64,000 bases of DNA from Glaciecola sp. KUL10. GTDB lineage: Bacteria > Pseudomonadota > Gammaproteobacteria > Enterobacterales > Alteromonadaceae. Below the pieces are notes generated by a model. The model made no database searches. It was not told the DNA's origin and saw nothing but the letters and a program-made list of their open reading frames with translations. Positions 17,564 through 26,910 of this stretch are shown piece by piece. The position numbers and the translations under genes are program-made. Location of the stretch: assembly GCF_003203515.1 (NCBI RefSeq), contig NZ_BGNG01000006.1, forward strand, positions 62,001-126,000, read 5' to 3'. The stretch's first letter is position 1. Each line of letters starts with the position of its first letter.

Positions 17564-17896
17564 ATGAAAAAATTAGCAAAAAGCCTAAACCTAACTATTG
17601 CATCAACTTTACTTGTAGTTGCGGGTAGCAGTATCAATCTTGCAAATGCACAACCTATCGAGCGAGAGTCAAAGTTGGTTAAAGTATGTGAGGCAGTTCA
17701 AAGTGATAATACTTCGAAGCTGAAGCGAGCGGTAAAAAATGTAGGTTATTCATACTCAGCGATTGCAAATGGCTTGGTTTGTAACGGTCAGCCTGTATTG
17801 GAGTTCGCAGTAGCAAACGGTTCAAATGAAGTCGCTGAAAAACTCGCGCGCAGAACCAACAAAGCGTTGCCAGATCTTGTCGCTAGCGTTGAATAA
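17564..17896 (+). CDS. Secreted DUF3718 family protein
   Basis: 110 residues with a signal peptide (cleavage near LANAQP, about residue 29). The mature part has two conserved Cys (KVCEAV and LVCNGQ) with the pattern Cys-x(n)-Leu-Lys-Arg-Ala and CNGQPVLEFAVANGS. This is the small periplasmic DUF3718 family seen in Alteromonadales, of unknown function. A second member is at 54447-54776. Strong ribosome site AAAGGAAA. A hairpin at 17913-17948 follows the stop. Confidence 0.78.
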   Translation: MKKLAKSLNLTIASTLLVVAGSSINLANAQPIERESKLVKVCEAVQSDNTSKLKRAVKNVGYSYSAIANGLVCNGQPVLEFAVANGSNEVAEKLARRTNKALPDLVASVE

Positions 17897-17912
17897 GCAG
17901 TGACGAAACAAT

Positions 17913-17948
17913 GTGCTACCCGAATTGATAATAATTTGCGGGTAGCAC
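17913..17948. terminator. Hairpin between convergent genes
   Basis: GTGCTACCCG (17913-17922) pairs with CGGGTAGCAC (17939-17948) around a 16-base AT-rich loop. It lies between the stop codons of the DUF3718 gene and the esterase gene. No U-run follows on either strand, so termination is likely but not of the classical type. Confidence 0.6.
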
Positions 17949-17952
17949 CTTA

Positions 17953-18873
17953 CTACTTGCCAAACATGAAAGTGTAGGGGATATGTAACCTGTTTCGCCA
18001 CGCATCTTCATTGTGGCCCGCACCGTCGTCTTTATACGTCATCCAGTCTTTAGCAGTATACCCACGCTTTTCCATCATTTTGTCTACTTGCACTTGGTAC
18101 ACTTCGTAGTATTGATCGATCTCGGCTGTACCAAAGTCATAATAAATTTTGTGTTTACCTGCACTTGGAAGCATTTTTTCCATGTACGCTAAAATCGTGT
18201 CGCCAATCGGTGTTTTTTCTTCAGGTGTCCAACCAGGATAATGTGTTGATACACATGCAGCCATGCCAAATTCTGCTGGGTATTCGCTTATCGCATACAT
18301 TGAAATGAGCCCGCCCATACTTGAACCCATAATAGCGGTGTCTTCAAGTTTGGTGCTGACGGCATAGTTTTTTTCGATAAATGGTTTTAATTCCTCTACC
18401 AAAAATTTTAAGTAGTTGTCTCCGATAAACTGAATCTCTAAAAATGCTTGCGGAATTGCCTCGGCGTTTTTTACTTCGTTTGCAAATAATTGTGCTTTTG
18501 CAGGAAAATATTCGAAGTATCTTGTTTCATCTATATTATCGATTGCTACAACGATAAACGGCCTGATTTTATCTTGTGAAATGAGTGCTGAGGCTACTTC
18601 ATCAACTCCCCACTCTTGGTTGTTCCAGGTCACGGCAGCATCAAACAGCATGTTTCCATCGTGCATATAAAGTACTGGGTAACGTTGATTTGCATTGTAT
18701 CCATCCGGTGTCCAAACGTGCACATTGCGTGGCTGAATATACTCAGAGGCAAAGTCAGTATAGGTTTTGATGTTACCTGCTGATATATCTTTTGGCGCGG
18801 GTCGTGCGTGTAGATTGAAAGAGCTCAGAGTGGCGATTATTAATGTAACTGCTAGTAACTGAATGATTTTCAT
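17953..18873 (-). CDS. Secreted alpha/beta hydrolase of the Fes/esterase D type
   Basis: 306 residues with a signal peptide (cleavage near LHARPAP). The nucleophile Ser lies in IMGSSMGGLISMYA, GxSxG type. RYPVLYMHDGNMLFD gives the oxyanion region, and DDGAGHNEDAW the catalytic His. This is the esterase family of enterochelin esterase and esterase D, placed in the periplasm. Candidate substrates are siderophore esters or acetylated sugars. No siderophore genes are adjacent, so the substrate is open. Confidence 0.8.
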   Translation of the reverse strand: MKIIQLLAVTLIIATLSSFNLHARPAPKDISAGNIKTYTDFASEYIQPRNVHVWTPDGYNANQRYPVLYMHDGNMLFDAAVTWNNQEWGVDEVASALISQDKIRPFIVVAIDNIDETRYFEYFPAKAQLFANEVKNAEAIPQAFLEIQFIGDNYLKFLVEELKPFIEKNYAVSTKLEDTAIMGSSMGGLISMYAISEYPAEFGMAACVSTHYPGWTPEEKTPIGDTILAYMEKMLPSAGKHKIYYDFGTAEIDQYYEVYQVQVDKMMEKRGYTAKDWMTYKDDGAGHNEDAWRNRLHIPYTFMFGK

Positions 18874-19056
18874 AAAAACATGCCTTGTAAACAGTTTGTT
18901 AAGCTTCAGATATTTCTGCCATTTTAGCCAGTGGTTTAATCATGAATTCGTATGCATTTTATACAGTTTAGAAATTTCAGCTTATGCTTCGTGTTCGGTA
19001 ATGAGCCTATGCCTTGCTATTTTCGTAGCACATTAATAAAAAACACCAGTGAATAA

Positions 19057-21588
19057 ATGATAAAAGAGCCAACAAAGCGAGCCGTCATTCCCGCCAATTT
19101 TAAAGCTTGGTTTGCTGAACGTGGTTGGTCGGTGCGTGAGTATCAAAAACAAATGATTAGGGCGTTTGCGAATCAACGTTCTAGTTTGTTGATTGCACCC
19201 ACGGGAGCGGGTAAAACTTTGTCTGGTTTTCTGCCAAGCCTTATCGATTTGGCGAGCCTTTATAAGCAAGGTAAACAAGCTAAAAAGATTGGCTTGCATA
19301 CTTTATACATATCACCACTTAAAGCTTTGACTGCCGATATTCATCGCAATCTCAATCAACCGATTGAAGACATGCAGTTACCCATAACAGTAGCTTCAAG
19401 AACGGGAGACACAACGGCTTATCAGCGTCAAAAACAACGCACTAATCCGCCCAATATTTTATTAACAACACCAGAATCACTCATGTTAATGCTGAGTTAC
19501 ACGGATGCTCCGACGATTTTTGGCAAACTTAAGACAGTGATAGTGGATGAAGCGCATAGTTTTGCTCATTCAAAACGAGGCGATTTTACGACCTTGGCAT
19601 TGGCACGCCTAAGGGCTATCAAAGCGAATACATCAAGCCTTAAATCGACAAACAAAGGACAACCCAGTTCCTTTATTAGATTCGGGTTGTCTGCCACTGT
19701 AGCAGAACCAGAGGTGTTAGCTGCTTGGTTGGGGGATAGTGATGAACCTTGCGATATTGTGGTCGCTAAATCTAAAGTAAAGCCTCGGGTTAAAATCCTT
19801 ACCAATAAAAAACACATTCCTTTTGGTGGCTACATGGCGAAATATGCCATCAAAGAAATCTACGCTGCGATTGAACAAGCTAACACCAGCCTAGTATTTG
19901 TGAATACAAGAGCGCAAGCAGAGCTGATATTTCAAGCCTTATGGGAAGAGAATAAAGCGGTGTTACCGATTGCGATTTACCATGGGTCACTTAGTAAAGA
20001 ACAGCGTGCAAAAACCGAAGCCATGATGGCCAAAGGCGCATTGAAAGCCATCGTCGCTACCTCGGCATTAGAATTAGGAATCGATTGGGGCGACATTGAT
20101 CTGGTTATCCAAGTCGGTGCACCCAAGGGCGTCAGTCGTTTATTGCAAAGAATTGGTCGCTCTAATCACCGTATGGATGAGCCTTCCAACGCATTACTAG
20201 TACCCGCCAATAGGTTTGAAGCACTTGAGTGTTTGTCTGCTATGCAGGCCATCAAAAAAGGTGAATTAGACGGTGAACCCGCAATGGCAGGGGCATTGGA
20301 TATCTTGCCTCAATTCATCCTAAATTGTTTGTGCAGTCAATCTGCTTGTTTAGAGGATATCTATCAGCAAGTACTCGATGCAACGCCTTATAGCGGTCTG
20401 GACAAAACCACATTTGAAAAGCTTTGGTACTTTACTCAAGACGGCGGGTATGCCTTGCAAGCATATGAGCGCTATAACCGACTGACAAAAAATGAAGATG
20501 GGACGTATTCACCTGCATCAAAAAGGGTGATCATGCGGCATCGACAAAATATCGGCACTATCGTTGAAGCAGGACGCCTAAAAGTCAAACGCATCAGAAA
20601 AGCACACACCGGTAAGATCATCGGCGAGGTCGAAGAGTATTTTGCGCAACAACTCGTCAAAGGCGATACCTTCTACTTTGCCGGCGAAGTACTTCGCTTT
20701 GAAGGCATCAAAGATATGATGGTCGAAGCAAAACCAGGAAAAGCAAAAGAACCCAAAATCCCGTCTTATGTCGGTGGTCAGATGCCTTTATCAACATACT
20801 TGGCAGACGGTGTGCGCATGTTACTTAACGAACCCGATAAATGGCGTGCGTTGCCCAAACTGGTCAGAGACTGGCTTGAGCTGCAAAAAGACTTTTCGAT
20901 GCTGCCCAAACCCAATCGAGTACTCATCGAACAGTTCCCATTTAGAGGGGCACAAGTATGTTTGATGTATACGTTTGAAGGACGAAAAGCTAACCAAACA
21001 CTCGGCATGCTCGCCACCCGACGAATGGAGAAAATGGGCTTAAAGCCTTTGAGTTTTTCGATCACCGATTATGGCTTGTCTATTTCATCCATCGAGCCTG
21101 TACAACAGCAGCATGTTGCACAAATATTTCACCCAGATATTTTAGGTGACGAGCTTGAGAATTGGATGCTAGAAGCCCCCATGCTCAAACGTTCATTTCG
21201 ACGAGTGGCAGTGGTAAGCGGTTTAATTGAGCAGCAATATCACAGCACCAAAAAGACCATGCGCCAAGTTACCTTCTCTACCGATTTAATCTATGACACA
21301 TTAAGAGAGTACGATCCCGATCACGTGCTATTGCAAGTCACACGTGAAGACGCAGAAAGAGAGTTGTTAGACCTTCAACGACTGGCCGACACACTCATTC
21401 GCTTTGTTGGTTGCTATGATTTTATCGCCTTGGAAAAAGCCTCGCCGATGGCGCTCCCTATCGTACTAGATGTGCGCAGTGAACAAGTAATAGGCGCAGG
21501 CGCGCAGGCGTTGCTAGAACAAGCTAATCTTTATCAAGAAGCTGAAAATATGATGGAAGATATTAGGGCTTTACTTGAAGGTTCTTAA
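19057..21588 (+). CDS. Ligase-associated DEXH-box helicase (Lhr-core type)
   Basis: 843 residues. Walker A is PTGAGKT at 48-54, the DEAH box at 164-167, and FGLSATVAEP supplies motif III. The second RecA domain carries LVFVNTRAQAE, ATSALELGIDWGDIDLVIQ and QRIGRSNHR. A winged helix and the Lhr-core domain follow. Length and order match the helicase of the ligase-exonuclease-PdeM repair set. It is on the other strand from the ligase and exonuclease, with two unrelated genes between, so the set is present but rearranged. It likely unwinds duplexes 3'-5' for repair. Confidence 0.9.
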   Translation: MIKEPTKRAVIPANFKAWFAERGWSVREYQKQMIRAFANQRSSLLIAPTGAGKTLSGFLPSLIDLASLYKQGKQAKKIGLHTLYISPLKALTADIHRNLNQPIEDMQLPITVASRTGDTTAYQRQKQRTNPPNILLTTPESLMLMLSYTDAPTIFGKLKTVIVDEAHSFAHSKRGDFTTLALARLRAIKANTSSLKSTNKGQPSSFIRFGLSATVAEPEVLAAWLGDSDEPCDIVVAKSKVKPRVKILTNKKHIPFGGYMAKYAIKEIYAAIEQANTSLVFVNTRAQAELIFQALWEENKAVLPIAIYHGSLSKEQRAKTEAMMAKGALKAIVATSALELGIDWGDIDLVIQVGAPKGVSRLLQRIGRSNHRMDEPSNALLVPANRFEALECLSAMQAIKKGELDGEPAMAGALDILPQFILNCLCSQSACLEDIYQQVLDATPYSGLDKTTFEKLWYFTQDGGYALQAYERYNRLTKNEDGTYSPASKRVIMRHRQNIGTIVEAGRLKVKRIRKAHTGKIIGEVEEYFAQQLVKGDTFYFAGEVLRFEGIKDMMVEAKPGKAKEPKIPSYVGGQMPLSTYLADGVRMLLNEPDKWRALPKLVRDWLELQKDFSMLPKPNRVLIEQFPFRGAQVCLMYTFEGRKANQTLGMLATRRMEKMGLKPLSFSITDYGLSISSIEPVQQQHVAQIFHPDILGDELENWMLEAPMLKRSFRRVAVVSGLIEQQYHSTKKTMRQVTFSTDLIYDTLREYDPDHVLLQVTREDAERELLDLQRLADTLIRFVGCYDFIALEKASPMALPIVLDVRSEQVIGAGAQALLEQANLYQEAENMMEDIRALLEGS

Positions 21589-21630
21589 TTGAATTAGCTT
21601 TGCCAATTGAAATGAAAATGTTGAATGTTC

Positions 21631-21762
21631 AAATGCGCAGGCAGTAGTCCTTACCCATTTTATCAGGCGTGTACTTCATGGATGAAGTGCTTCGAGCCTG
21701 CCCAGGGATGGGCGCTTAGGCGATCCTGATAAAATGGGTAAGGGCTACTGCCGTAAGCATTT
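21631..21762. repeat. 132-bp inverted-repeat element with two inner hairpins
   Basis: Outer arms 21631-21667 and 21725-21762 pair almost fully. They share AAATGC/GCATTT at the ends and a 26-base inner part with one mismatch. Between them lie two compact hairpins, ACTTCATGGATGAAGT (21673-21688) and GCCCAGGGATGGGC (21699-21712). The whole folds as a cruciform or branched RNA and sits between the convergent ends of the helicase and exonuclease III genes. It looks like a dispersed REP/MITE-type element and may also end transcription in both directions. Confidence 0.75.
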
Positions 21763-21816
21763 GATGCGATGTTAAAACTTCACCCTTCTCATTAACCCCA
21801 AGAATGCCGATAATGC

Positions 21817-22581
21817 CTAAATTGATATTTTCACAGATACGGGGCAGTGATCAGAGCCGTGAATATCGGTGTGAATATCAGCCTCTTCAACCATCGAGCT
21901 CATGTTCTTAGATGCCAAGAAATAATCTATCCTCCACCCTACGTTGCGCTCGCGTGCACCTGCTCGATAGCTCCACCAAGAGTATTTAACATCTTCAGGA
22001 TGCAATGCCCTAAATGTATCGACGTAGCCAGCCTTGATATAGTTGTCGATGCCATCGATTTCTTCTTGCATATAACCGGCGCTTTTATTGTAGTTTTGCT
22101 TAGGGCGGGCAAGGTCGATATCTTTGTGAGCAACGTTTAAATCACCACAAACGAGTACCGGTTTTTTAGCTTCAAGTGCGCGTAGATAGTCTAAAAACGC
22201 TTTATCCCATTCTTGTCGGTAGGGTAGCCGTTTGAGTGTATTACTTGAATTTGGTGTATAGACAGTGACCAAAATAAACGCATCGTATTCAGCTGCGATC
22301 ACGCGGCCTTCTTGATCATGTTCTTCGATACCTAGGCCATATGTAACCGACAAGGGCTTTGCACGACTGAGTATCGCGGTGCCCGAATAACCTTTTTTTA
22401 CTGCTGAGTGAGACATCAAGTGAAAGCCGTCAATGTCGCCAATCGCTTCAGCAACTTGATCACACTGGGCCTTGGTTTCTTGAAAGCACATAATGTCGGC
22501 ATTTAATTTTTCAAAAGAGTTCGCAAATTCCTTTTTGAGCACGGCGCGAATGCCGTTAACGTTCCAAGATACTATTCGCAT
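21817..22581 (-). CDS. xth: Exodeoxyribonuclease III
   Basis: 254 residues of the AP endonuclease/exonuclease III family. Motifs in order: RIVSWNVNGIRA, the metal-binding Glu in FQETKAQ, GYSGTAILSR, the Asp-x-Asn pair in CGDLNVAHKDIDLARP, and SDHCPV at the C-terminus. It should cut at abasic sites and degrade 3' ends during base-excision repair. Ribosome site AGGAAA fits the start. It sits next to the ligase-associated helicase, so three DNA-repair functions are clustered in 14.5-22.6 kb. Confidence 0.9.
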   Translation of the reverse strand: MRIVSWNVNGIRAVLKKEFANSFEKLNADIMCFQETKAQCDQVAEAIGDIDGFHLMSHSAVKKGYSGTAILSRAKPLSVTYGLGIEEHDQEGRVIAAEYDAFILVTVYTPNSSNTLKRLPYRQEWDKAFLDYLRALEAKKPVLVCGDLNVAHKDIDLARPKQNYNKSAGYMQEEIDGIDNYIKAGYVDTFRALHPEDVKYSWWSYRAGARERNVGWRIDYFLASKNMSSMVEEADIHTDIHGSDHCPVSVKISI

Positions 22582-22693
22582 TTAATTTCCTATCAACTTC
22601 GCTAGGTAAGCATAAATTTTAAATCAGTTAATCCTAATGCTATCGCGTTGTTGTCTTTTTGTCTTGGCTTGTGCAACAAATCACCAAGTTGGT

Positions 22694-23260
22694 TTAGATA
22701 CCCCTTTGCGCGTAATCAGCCTCTTTATTTCTGCGCGTTGGGTATCTGTCCCCGAAGTTTCGCAATTCATTAATGGCGCTTTGCCAGTCTTGCGAACAAA
22801 CGCAACGCCAAAAGGTTGGGCATTTTGACTGAACACTGCCGTATTGAAATTCGACAGAGGCAATAACCGTTTGCCAAACAGCGGGGAGATTCCTAAACGC
22901 AATATTGGTAGCGTCTTCGTAACGCCTCATGAGTTTATTGATAAGCGCGCCTTTTACAGAGTAATTAATCACATCAGCTTGGGCATCTGTAATTATCAAG
23001 GGATTGCGCGATACAAAGTCAGCCGCTTCAAGACCTTTAAGGCCCATATAAGGCCTCAGTAATGCTACCAACTCGTCGTCAAACCCCAGCTGATACAAAT
23101 CATTGGTATCTCGCGCGCCAAGGTCAAATCCAATTGCGACAGTCACGCCGCTTTGACTATTTTTAGCATCCGGTACGTAACCTTGATTAATGCTACCGCC
23201 TTCAAACTCACTGATAAAATCGAAGTCTATTTCACTGCCGCCAGTATTTGGTGAAGTCAT
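22694..23260 (-). CDS. Pesticin/T4-lysozyme-like muramidase
   Basis: 188 residues, no signal peptide. The N-terminus has E20 (SEFEGG), D31 (GYVPD) and T40 (SGVTVAIGFDLG), the Glu-Asp-Thr arrangement of T4 lysozyme and the pesticin C-terminal domain. The C-terminal VEFQYG, a Trp/Cys-rich segment and LRNFGDRYPTRRNKEA fit the same family. It should cleave the glycan backbone of peptidoglycan if it reaches the periplasm. Its ATG overlaps the stop of the upstream membrane-protein gene by 4 bases (ATGA), so the two are made together. No phage genes are near. The transport route is not visible. Confidence 0.75.
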   Translation of the reverse strand: MTSPNTGGSEIDFDFISEFEGGSINQGYVPDAKNSQSGVTVAIGFDLGARDTNDLYQLGFDDELVALLRPYMGLKGLEAADFVSRNPLIITDAQADVINYSVKGALINKLMRRYEDATNIAFRNLPAVWQTVIASVEFQYGSVQSKCPTFWRCVCSQDWQSAINELRNFGDRYPTRRNKEADYAQRGI

Positions 23261-24549
23261 AAAGATGGTCCTGGTGTTGTTGGTGGAAGCTCATTGTCAC
23301 CCTGATATTGATAACTTGGGTCACGTTGTTTGTTATTGAATTGTCCCATTGGAGGTTCGTCGGTGAATAACTCACGTGATTCTCGTCGCAAGCATGCAGC
23401 GATTAATGTCTGTTGTTCTTGAGTGGCTGGCGTGACTTCATCAATGATGTTGTTTATTTTGCCTTCTTCTAAGCCTAAATAATTTGCAATCATCGTGACA
23501 GTGATCCCCGTTTCTTCAATTGCTTGACGTAGGCGAACACCCCACCGCAGATTATCACCTTCAACCGTGAAGAACTTTGTGCCAACTGACTCCATGCGGG
23601 CATACGCTCGCTCAGATAATAGACCTGATATGATCCCTACAAATGACAAAAAGAAGGGGCTAAGTGATGAAGATCCCCCGCCAGAACTGATAGTTAATTG
23701 CCCTGCTTTGAAGAACACAAAAATAATAAAAGCACTCACACTGCCCACGAGTGGTAAAAAGAGCGTTCTTCGGATGCCCAAATCAGTGTCTCGCCTTATA
23801 TACAACCAAGTCATCGTCACCAAGCTGCCTAAGGTACCCATGACCATGGTTAATTGAAGTACAAGTATTTCTCGAGGTTGTTGTAAAAAGCTTAATGCGT
23901 TTAGCTCATCCATAAATTCAACAGTGGTAAATAAGTCTTGAAAGGGTGTTTGTTCCCTTATGCGCTTAATTTCCTCAATATCTTTCATTTCCTGTTCACT
24001 TTCAAAGTTACTTAGTTGCTGGTTTATTTGAATGTACATTTGATCGGCAGTTTCGACATAGAAACTGTAGTCTTGAATGACCGTGCAGATTTCAGAGTTG
24101 ACTGGCTGCTTGCTTGTGGGCTGACTTGAAGAACGGCTACATGACTCGCGTACTTTATTGATCAGAGAGTGGTAATAATTCTCAGGTTCTTCTTCAATCA
24201 ACTGATCGGAAATAATCTTTGCTTTAATTGCTTGGTCGAAAATATCATCCCACAGCCTTTGAATCTCTACCTCTAGTAGATCGACCTCTTCATACATGCT
24301 TTGGTCATTTCTAGGATTCCGCTTTTGGATTATTTCGATTTTGCGTTCAAATTCACTTTTAGAGCTTATAACTTGGTCAAACGTACCGCCCTCTGGTGCA
24401 GCTTCAAGTGCATCTCTGAGCTGAAGTGAACCCAAAGAGCCTATCATTATGTAACCTACCCAAACGTATAAGAAAAAAAGCCACAAGCCTTGCGCTGTTG
24501 ATAAAACAGCCTGCCATGTGCGTTGAGAGAGTTGCTTGATAGTAGGCAT
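23257..24549 (-). CDS. Membrane protein with periplasmic helical domain, coupled to the muramidase
   Basis: 430 residues; I do not recognise the family. A membrane segment at about 16-40 is followed by about 180 mostly helical, charged residues with several Cys. Three more segments follow at about 226-248, 260-282 and 290-312 (SPFFLSFVGIISGLLSERAY). By the positive-inside rule the 45-225 part is periplasmic and the C-terminal 115 residues cytoplasmic. That tail has a helical stretch (ETGITVTMIANYLGLEEGKI) that could be a helix-turn-helix or protein-binding fold, then a Pro-rich end. It could act as exporter, activator or inhibitor of the muramidase. Confidence 0.6.
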   Translation of the reverse strand: MPTIKQLSQRTWQAVLSTAQGLWLFFLYVWVGYIMIGSLGSLQLRDALEAAPEGGTFDQVISSKSEFERKIEIIQKRNPRNDQSMYEEVDLLEVEIQRLWDDIFDQAIKAKIISDQLIEEEPENYYHSLINKVRESCSRSSSQPTSKQPVNSEICTVIQDYSFYVETADQMYIQINQQLSNFESEQEMKDIEEIKRIREQTPFQDLFTTVEFMDELNALSFLQQPREILVLQLTMVMGTLGSLVTMTWLYIRRDTDLGIRRTLFLPLVGSVSAFIIFVFFKAGQLTISSGGGSSSLSPFFLSFVGIISGLLSERAYARMESVGTKFFTVEGDNLRWGVRLRQAIEETGITVTMIANYLGLEEGKINNIIDEVTPATQEQQTLIAACLRRESRELFTDEPPMGQFNNKQRDPSYQYQGDNELPPTTPGPSL

Positions 24550-24745
24550 GTGTGCAGTCCGTGTCAGGTCGTATCGTGTTTAAATAAGTATTTGATGTTT
24601 TTTTCTACAGTGGCTACTTTGCGAGCTATTGTCAACTTTAATATTTGTCGTATAGTGGAGTTTGATTTATAAACAGATATTGAATGATTCAAGAGTAACT
24701 AGTGATTTCAATTGCGCCTAAAAATAACAAAAGCGATGTAAAGCC

Positions 24746-26407
24746 GTGAATCTAGCAGCCAAATACAGCCTTAGAGTTTCTTCTAAAATCGCATATTTTG
24801 CTGTGTTACTTTCGGTGATGTTTTTTATTTGCTTGGGCTTACTAGCAAAGGCTAGTTTAAATGGCGAACAAGAGTCGCGCCTTTTGCCCTTCGGTGTGGT
24901 TCTCTATAAATTCCCATCGACCAGTACCTTTATGGTGGTGACGCACCCAGAATCGGAGTTAATAGATCGAGGATTGTTTAAAGATCGCATTATAAGCATT
25001 GATGATTGTGAACTGGCTAACTTTGATTCGCTAGAAGCGGTTTATGAATGTGTGGATTTGGATAAAGCTCAGTTACTACTCAAGGTTCACCACGGCAATC
25101 AAATAGAGCAATTTGTTGCGTACAAGTCTGATTCAAATGTGGAAAAGCTGCCAGTTGGCTATGCGTATTTCGGCTTAGACTTACTATTTTTAATCCTATC
25201 ATTGAGCCTCTCGCTACTATTATTTTTTAAAGCAAGGCACCACCTCTCTGGATACTTACTTAGCGTTTCGATGCTTTTAAACGTTTGTGAAAGTCAGTTC
25301 TTTTACTATGGAAGCAATGTCTTTAGTGATGTGATAGCTGAAGCCATCAGAATTAATTTGATGTTGGTCGTAGGGCCCCTTGCTCTATATTTTTTCCCAC
25401 AAGAATTCTCAAAAACCGTATTTAAAAGCCTTTCTTTTATCGTCATATGCATATGTATTATTGCTATGCAAACCAGCGTTAATTTATTTCTCTATTTTGA
25501 GTTAATAAGTTTGAGCACTTTCTCGATCGTTGTATCAATCGCTTTAGTTGTGTTTATTGTGCATTTCGTGACTAAGTTTAAAACCTCATTGAATACTCGA
25601 GAGCGAAAGCAAGTACTCACTATGGCTATTTGTCTGGCATTTGGATTTGTTTTGTATTTTCCATTGGTTAATTTTGCAGGATCTTATGGCTTCTTGATTG
25701 GTCGATACATTATCCCCATCAGCATTGGACTAGGTGTGTTTTTTGCACTAATGCGATACGGATTGTGGCAAGTGGATACGATAATTTCGAAGTCAGCGAC
25801 ACTGAGTGTTCTGTCGGTCATTGCCTTTTCTTTTTGGGCCGGTGTGGATCAAGGGATTCAAGCAGTGTTGAATCAAACGATAGGGTTAAGTAATAAGACG
25901 GTTACTGCGTTCTTAGCGGCTGCAATTAGTTCTTTCTTTATTGTGCCAGCCTACAATTTTGTCTCAAAGTCTTGCGATGCATTTTTTAATAAGAATTTGC
26001 ACAATTTGAAACGACTGTTTTCAAAAGATATTTTAGTTTTGGCTGAGACTCAAAATTTGGATAATTTCTTAGCCCAAGTTTCTGAGAAAATGTTGCAGTT
26101 AACAGGTGCTCAAGCAATCAGTATTGTATTTGAAGATGCACAAAGACTTCCTGAGCCTTTGAATTATAAATTATCCAGACCGCTTTCTGAAGAGCATGAG
26201 TACACCACAAAATATGAAAATTTTTCTTATGAAGTAAGCGGGGTTATTGCTGTTTCAGTTTCTCTTACGTTTAAAGAGCGACGCATTAATCGGGAGATAA
26301 GAGAGGAGTTTAAAGAAGGCATGGATGAAATGGCTCGCGCGTTGGCGTCTTGCTCGCGTTGGAATTTTTTGGAGAACAAAGGGAATAGGTTAAGTCCGAG
26401 CTTTTAG
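24746..26407 (+). CDS. PDZ-like/7TM sensor protein without kinase domain
   Basis: 553 residues from a GTG start. One membrane segment at about 17-36 is followed by an extracytoplasmic region to about 135 that resembles a PDZ fold (GVVLYKF, then DRIISIDD). Seven or so membrane segments run from about 140 to 400. The stretch MRYGLWQVDTIISKSATLSVL resembles the last-TM linker of ComP-type sensor kinases. The C-terminal 130 residues look like a GAF-type domain (LDNFLAQVSEKMLQLTGAQ). There is no HisKA, ATPase, GGDEF or EAL domain. It probably passes a signal to a partner. The BLUF gene starts 71 bases after its stop. Confidence 0.6.
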   Translation: MNLAAKYSLRVSSKIAYFAVLLSVMFFICLGLLAKASLNGEQESRLLPFGVVLYKFPSTSTFMVVTHPESELIDRGLFKDRIISIDDCELANFDSLEAVYECVDLDKAQLLLKVHHGNQIEQFVAYKSDSNVEKLPVGYAYFGLDLLFLILSLSLSLLLFFKARHHLSGYLLSVSMLLNVCESQFFYYGSNVFSDVIAEAIRINLMLVVGPLALYFFPQEFSKTVFKSLSFIVICICIIAMQTSVNLFLYFELISLSTFSIVVSIALVVFIVHFVTKFKTSLNTRERKQVLTMAICLAFGFVLYFPLVNFAGSYGFLIGRYIIPISIGLGVFFALMRYGLWQVDTIISKSATLSVLSVIAFSFWAGVDQGIQAVLNQTIGLSNKTVTAFLAAAISSFFIVPAYNFVSKSCDAFFNKNLHNLKRLFSKDILVLAETQNLDNFLAQVSEKMLQLTGAQAISIVFEDAQRLPEPLNYKLSRPLSEEHEYTTKYENFSYEVSGVIAVSVSLTFKERRINREIREEFKEGMDEMARALASCSRWNFLENKGNRLSPSF

Positions 26408-26478
26408 TCTTATCTACTTGATATATTGCCTTTTTGTACTACACCTATATGTAGTATTTACAATAAGTCGTCAGCACC

Positions 26479-26910
26479 ATGATTCAACTCGCCTATACAA
26501 GTATCTCGAACAGAGCGTTTTCTCGTGCGCAATTATTAACCTTATTGCAGCAAGCTCGGTTATCCAATGAATTGTTAAACATCACGGGTATTCTTTTGTA
26601 CAAGGACAGTTCATTTTTTCAAGTCATTGAGGGAGATAAATTGGCTGTGACTAAGCTAATGATCGCAATTTCTCAAGATAAACGTCACCAACAAATTGAT
26701 ATTTTATTTAACCGCAAAACTGATAAACGAGATTTTGATGGCTGGAGTATGGGATACGTCAATATTGATGACCAAACTCATGATTTAAGCGATTGCTGTC
26801 GAGAAGAGTTTGAGTTTCCTTTTCAGGAAAAAGCTGGCAGCTTGTCTCAACTCGTTGATGTATCGACTGCAAAAATTCTCGTGCGTCGCTTTGCTAACCT
26901 TGGTGCCTGA
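26479..26910 (+). CDS. BLUF-domain blue-light sensor
   Basis: 143 residues. Residues 1-95 form a BLUF domain that binds FAD: the Tyr in IQLAYTSISN, Asn in NITGILLYKDSSFFQVIEG (with the Gln needed for the photocycle), and WSMGYV with the semi-conserved Trp and Met. The remaining 45 residues are a short helical tail with no effector domain, so it is a single-domain photoreceptor acting through a partner. The neighbouring 7TM protein lacks an output domain as well, and the two may work together. The ribosome site is weak. Confidence 0.85.
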   Translation: MIQLAYTSISNRAFSRAQLLTLLQQARLSNELLNITGILLYKDSSFFQVIEGDKLAVTKLMIAISQDKRHQQIDILFNRKTDKRDFDGWSMGYVNIDDQTHDLSDCCREEFEFPFQEKAGSLSQLVDVSTAKILVRRFANLGA

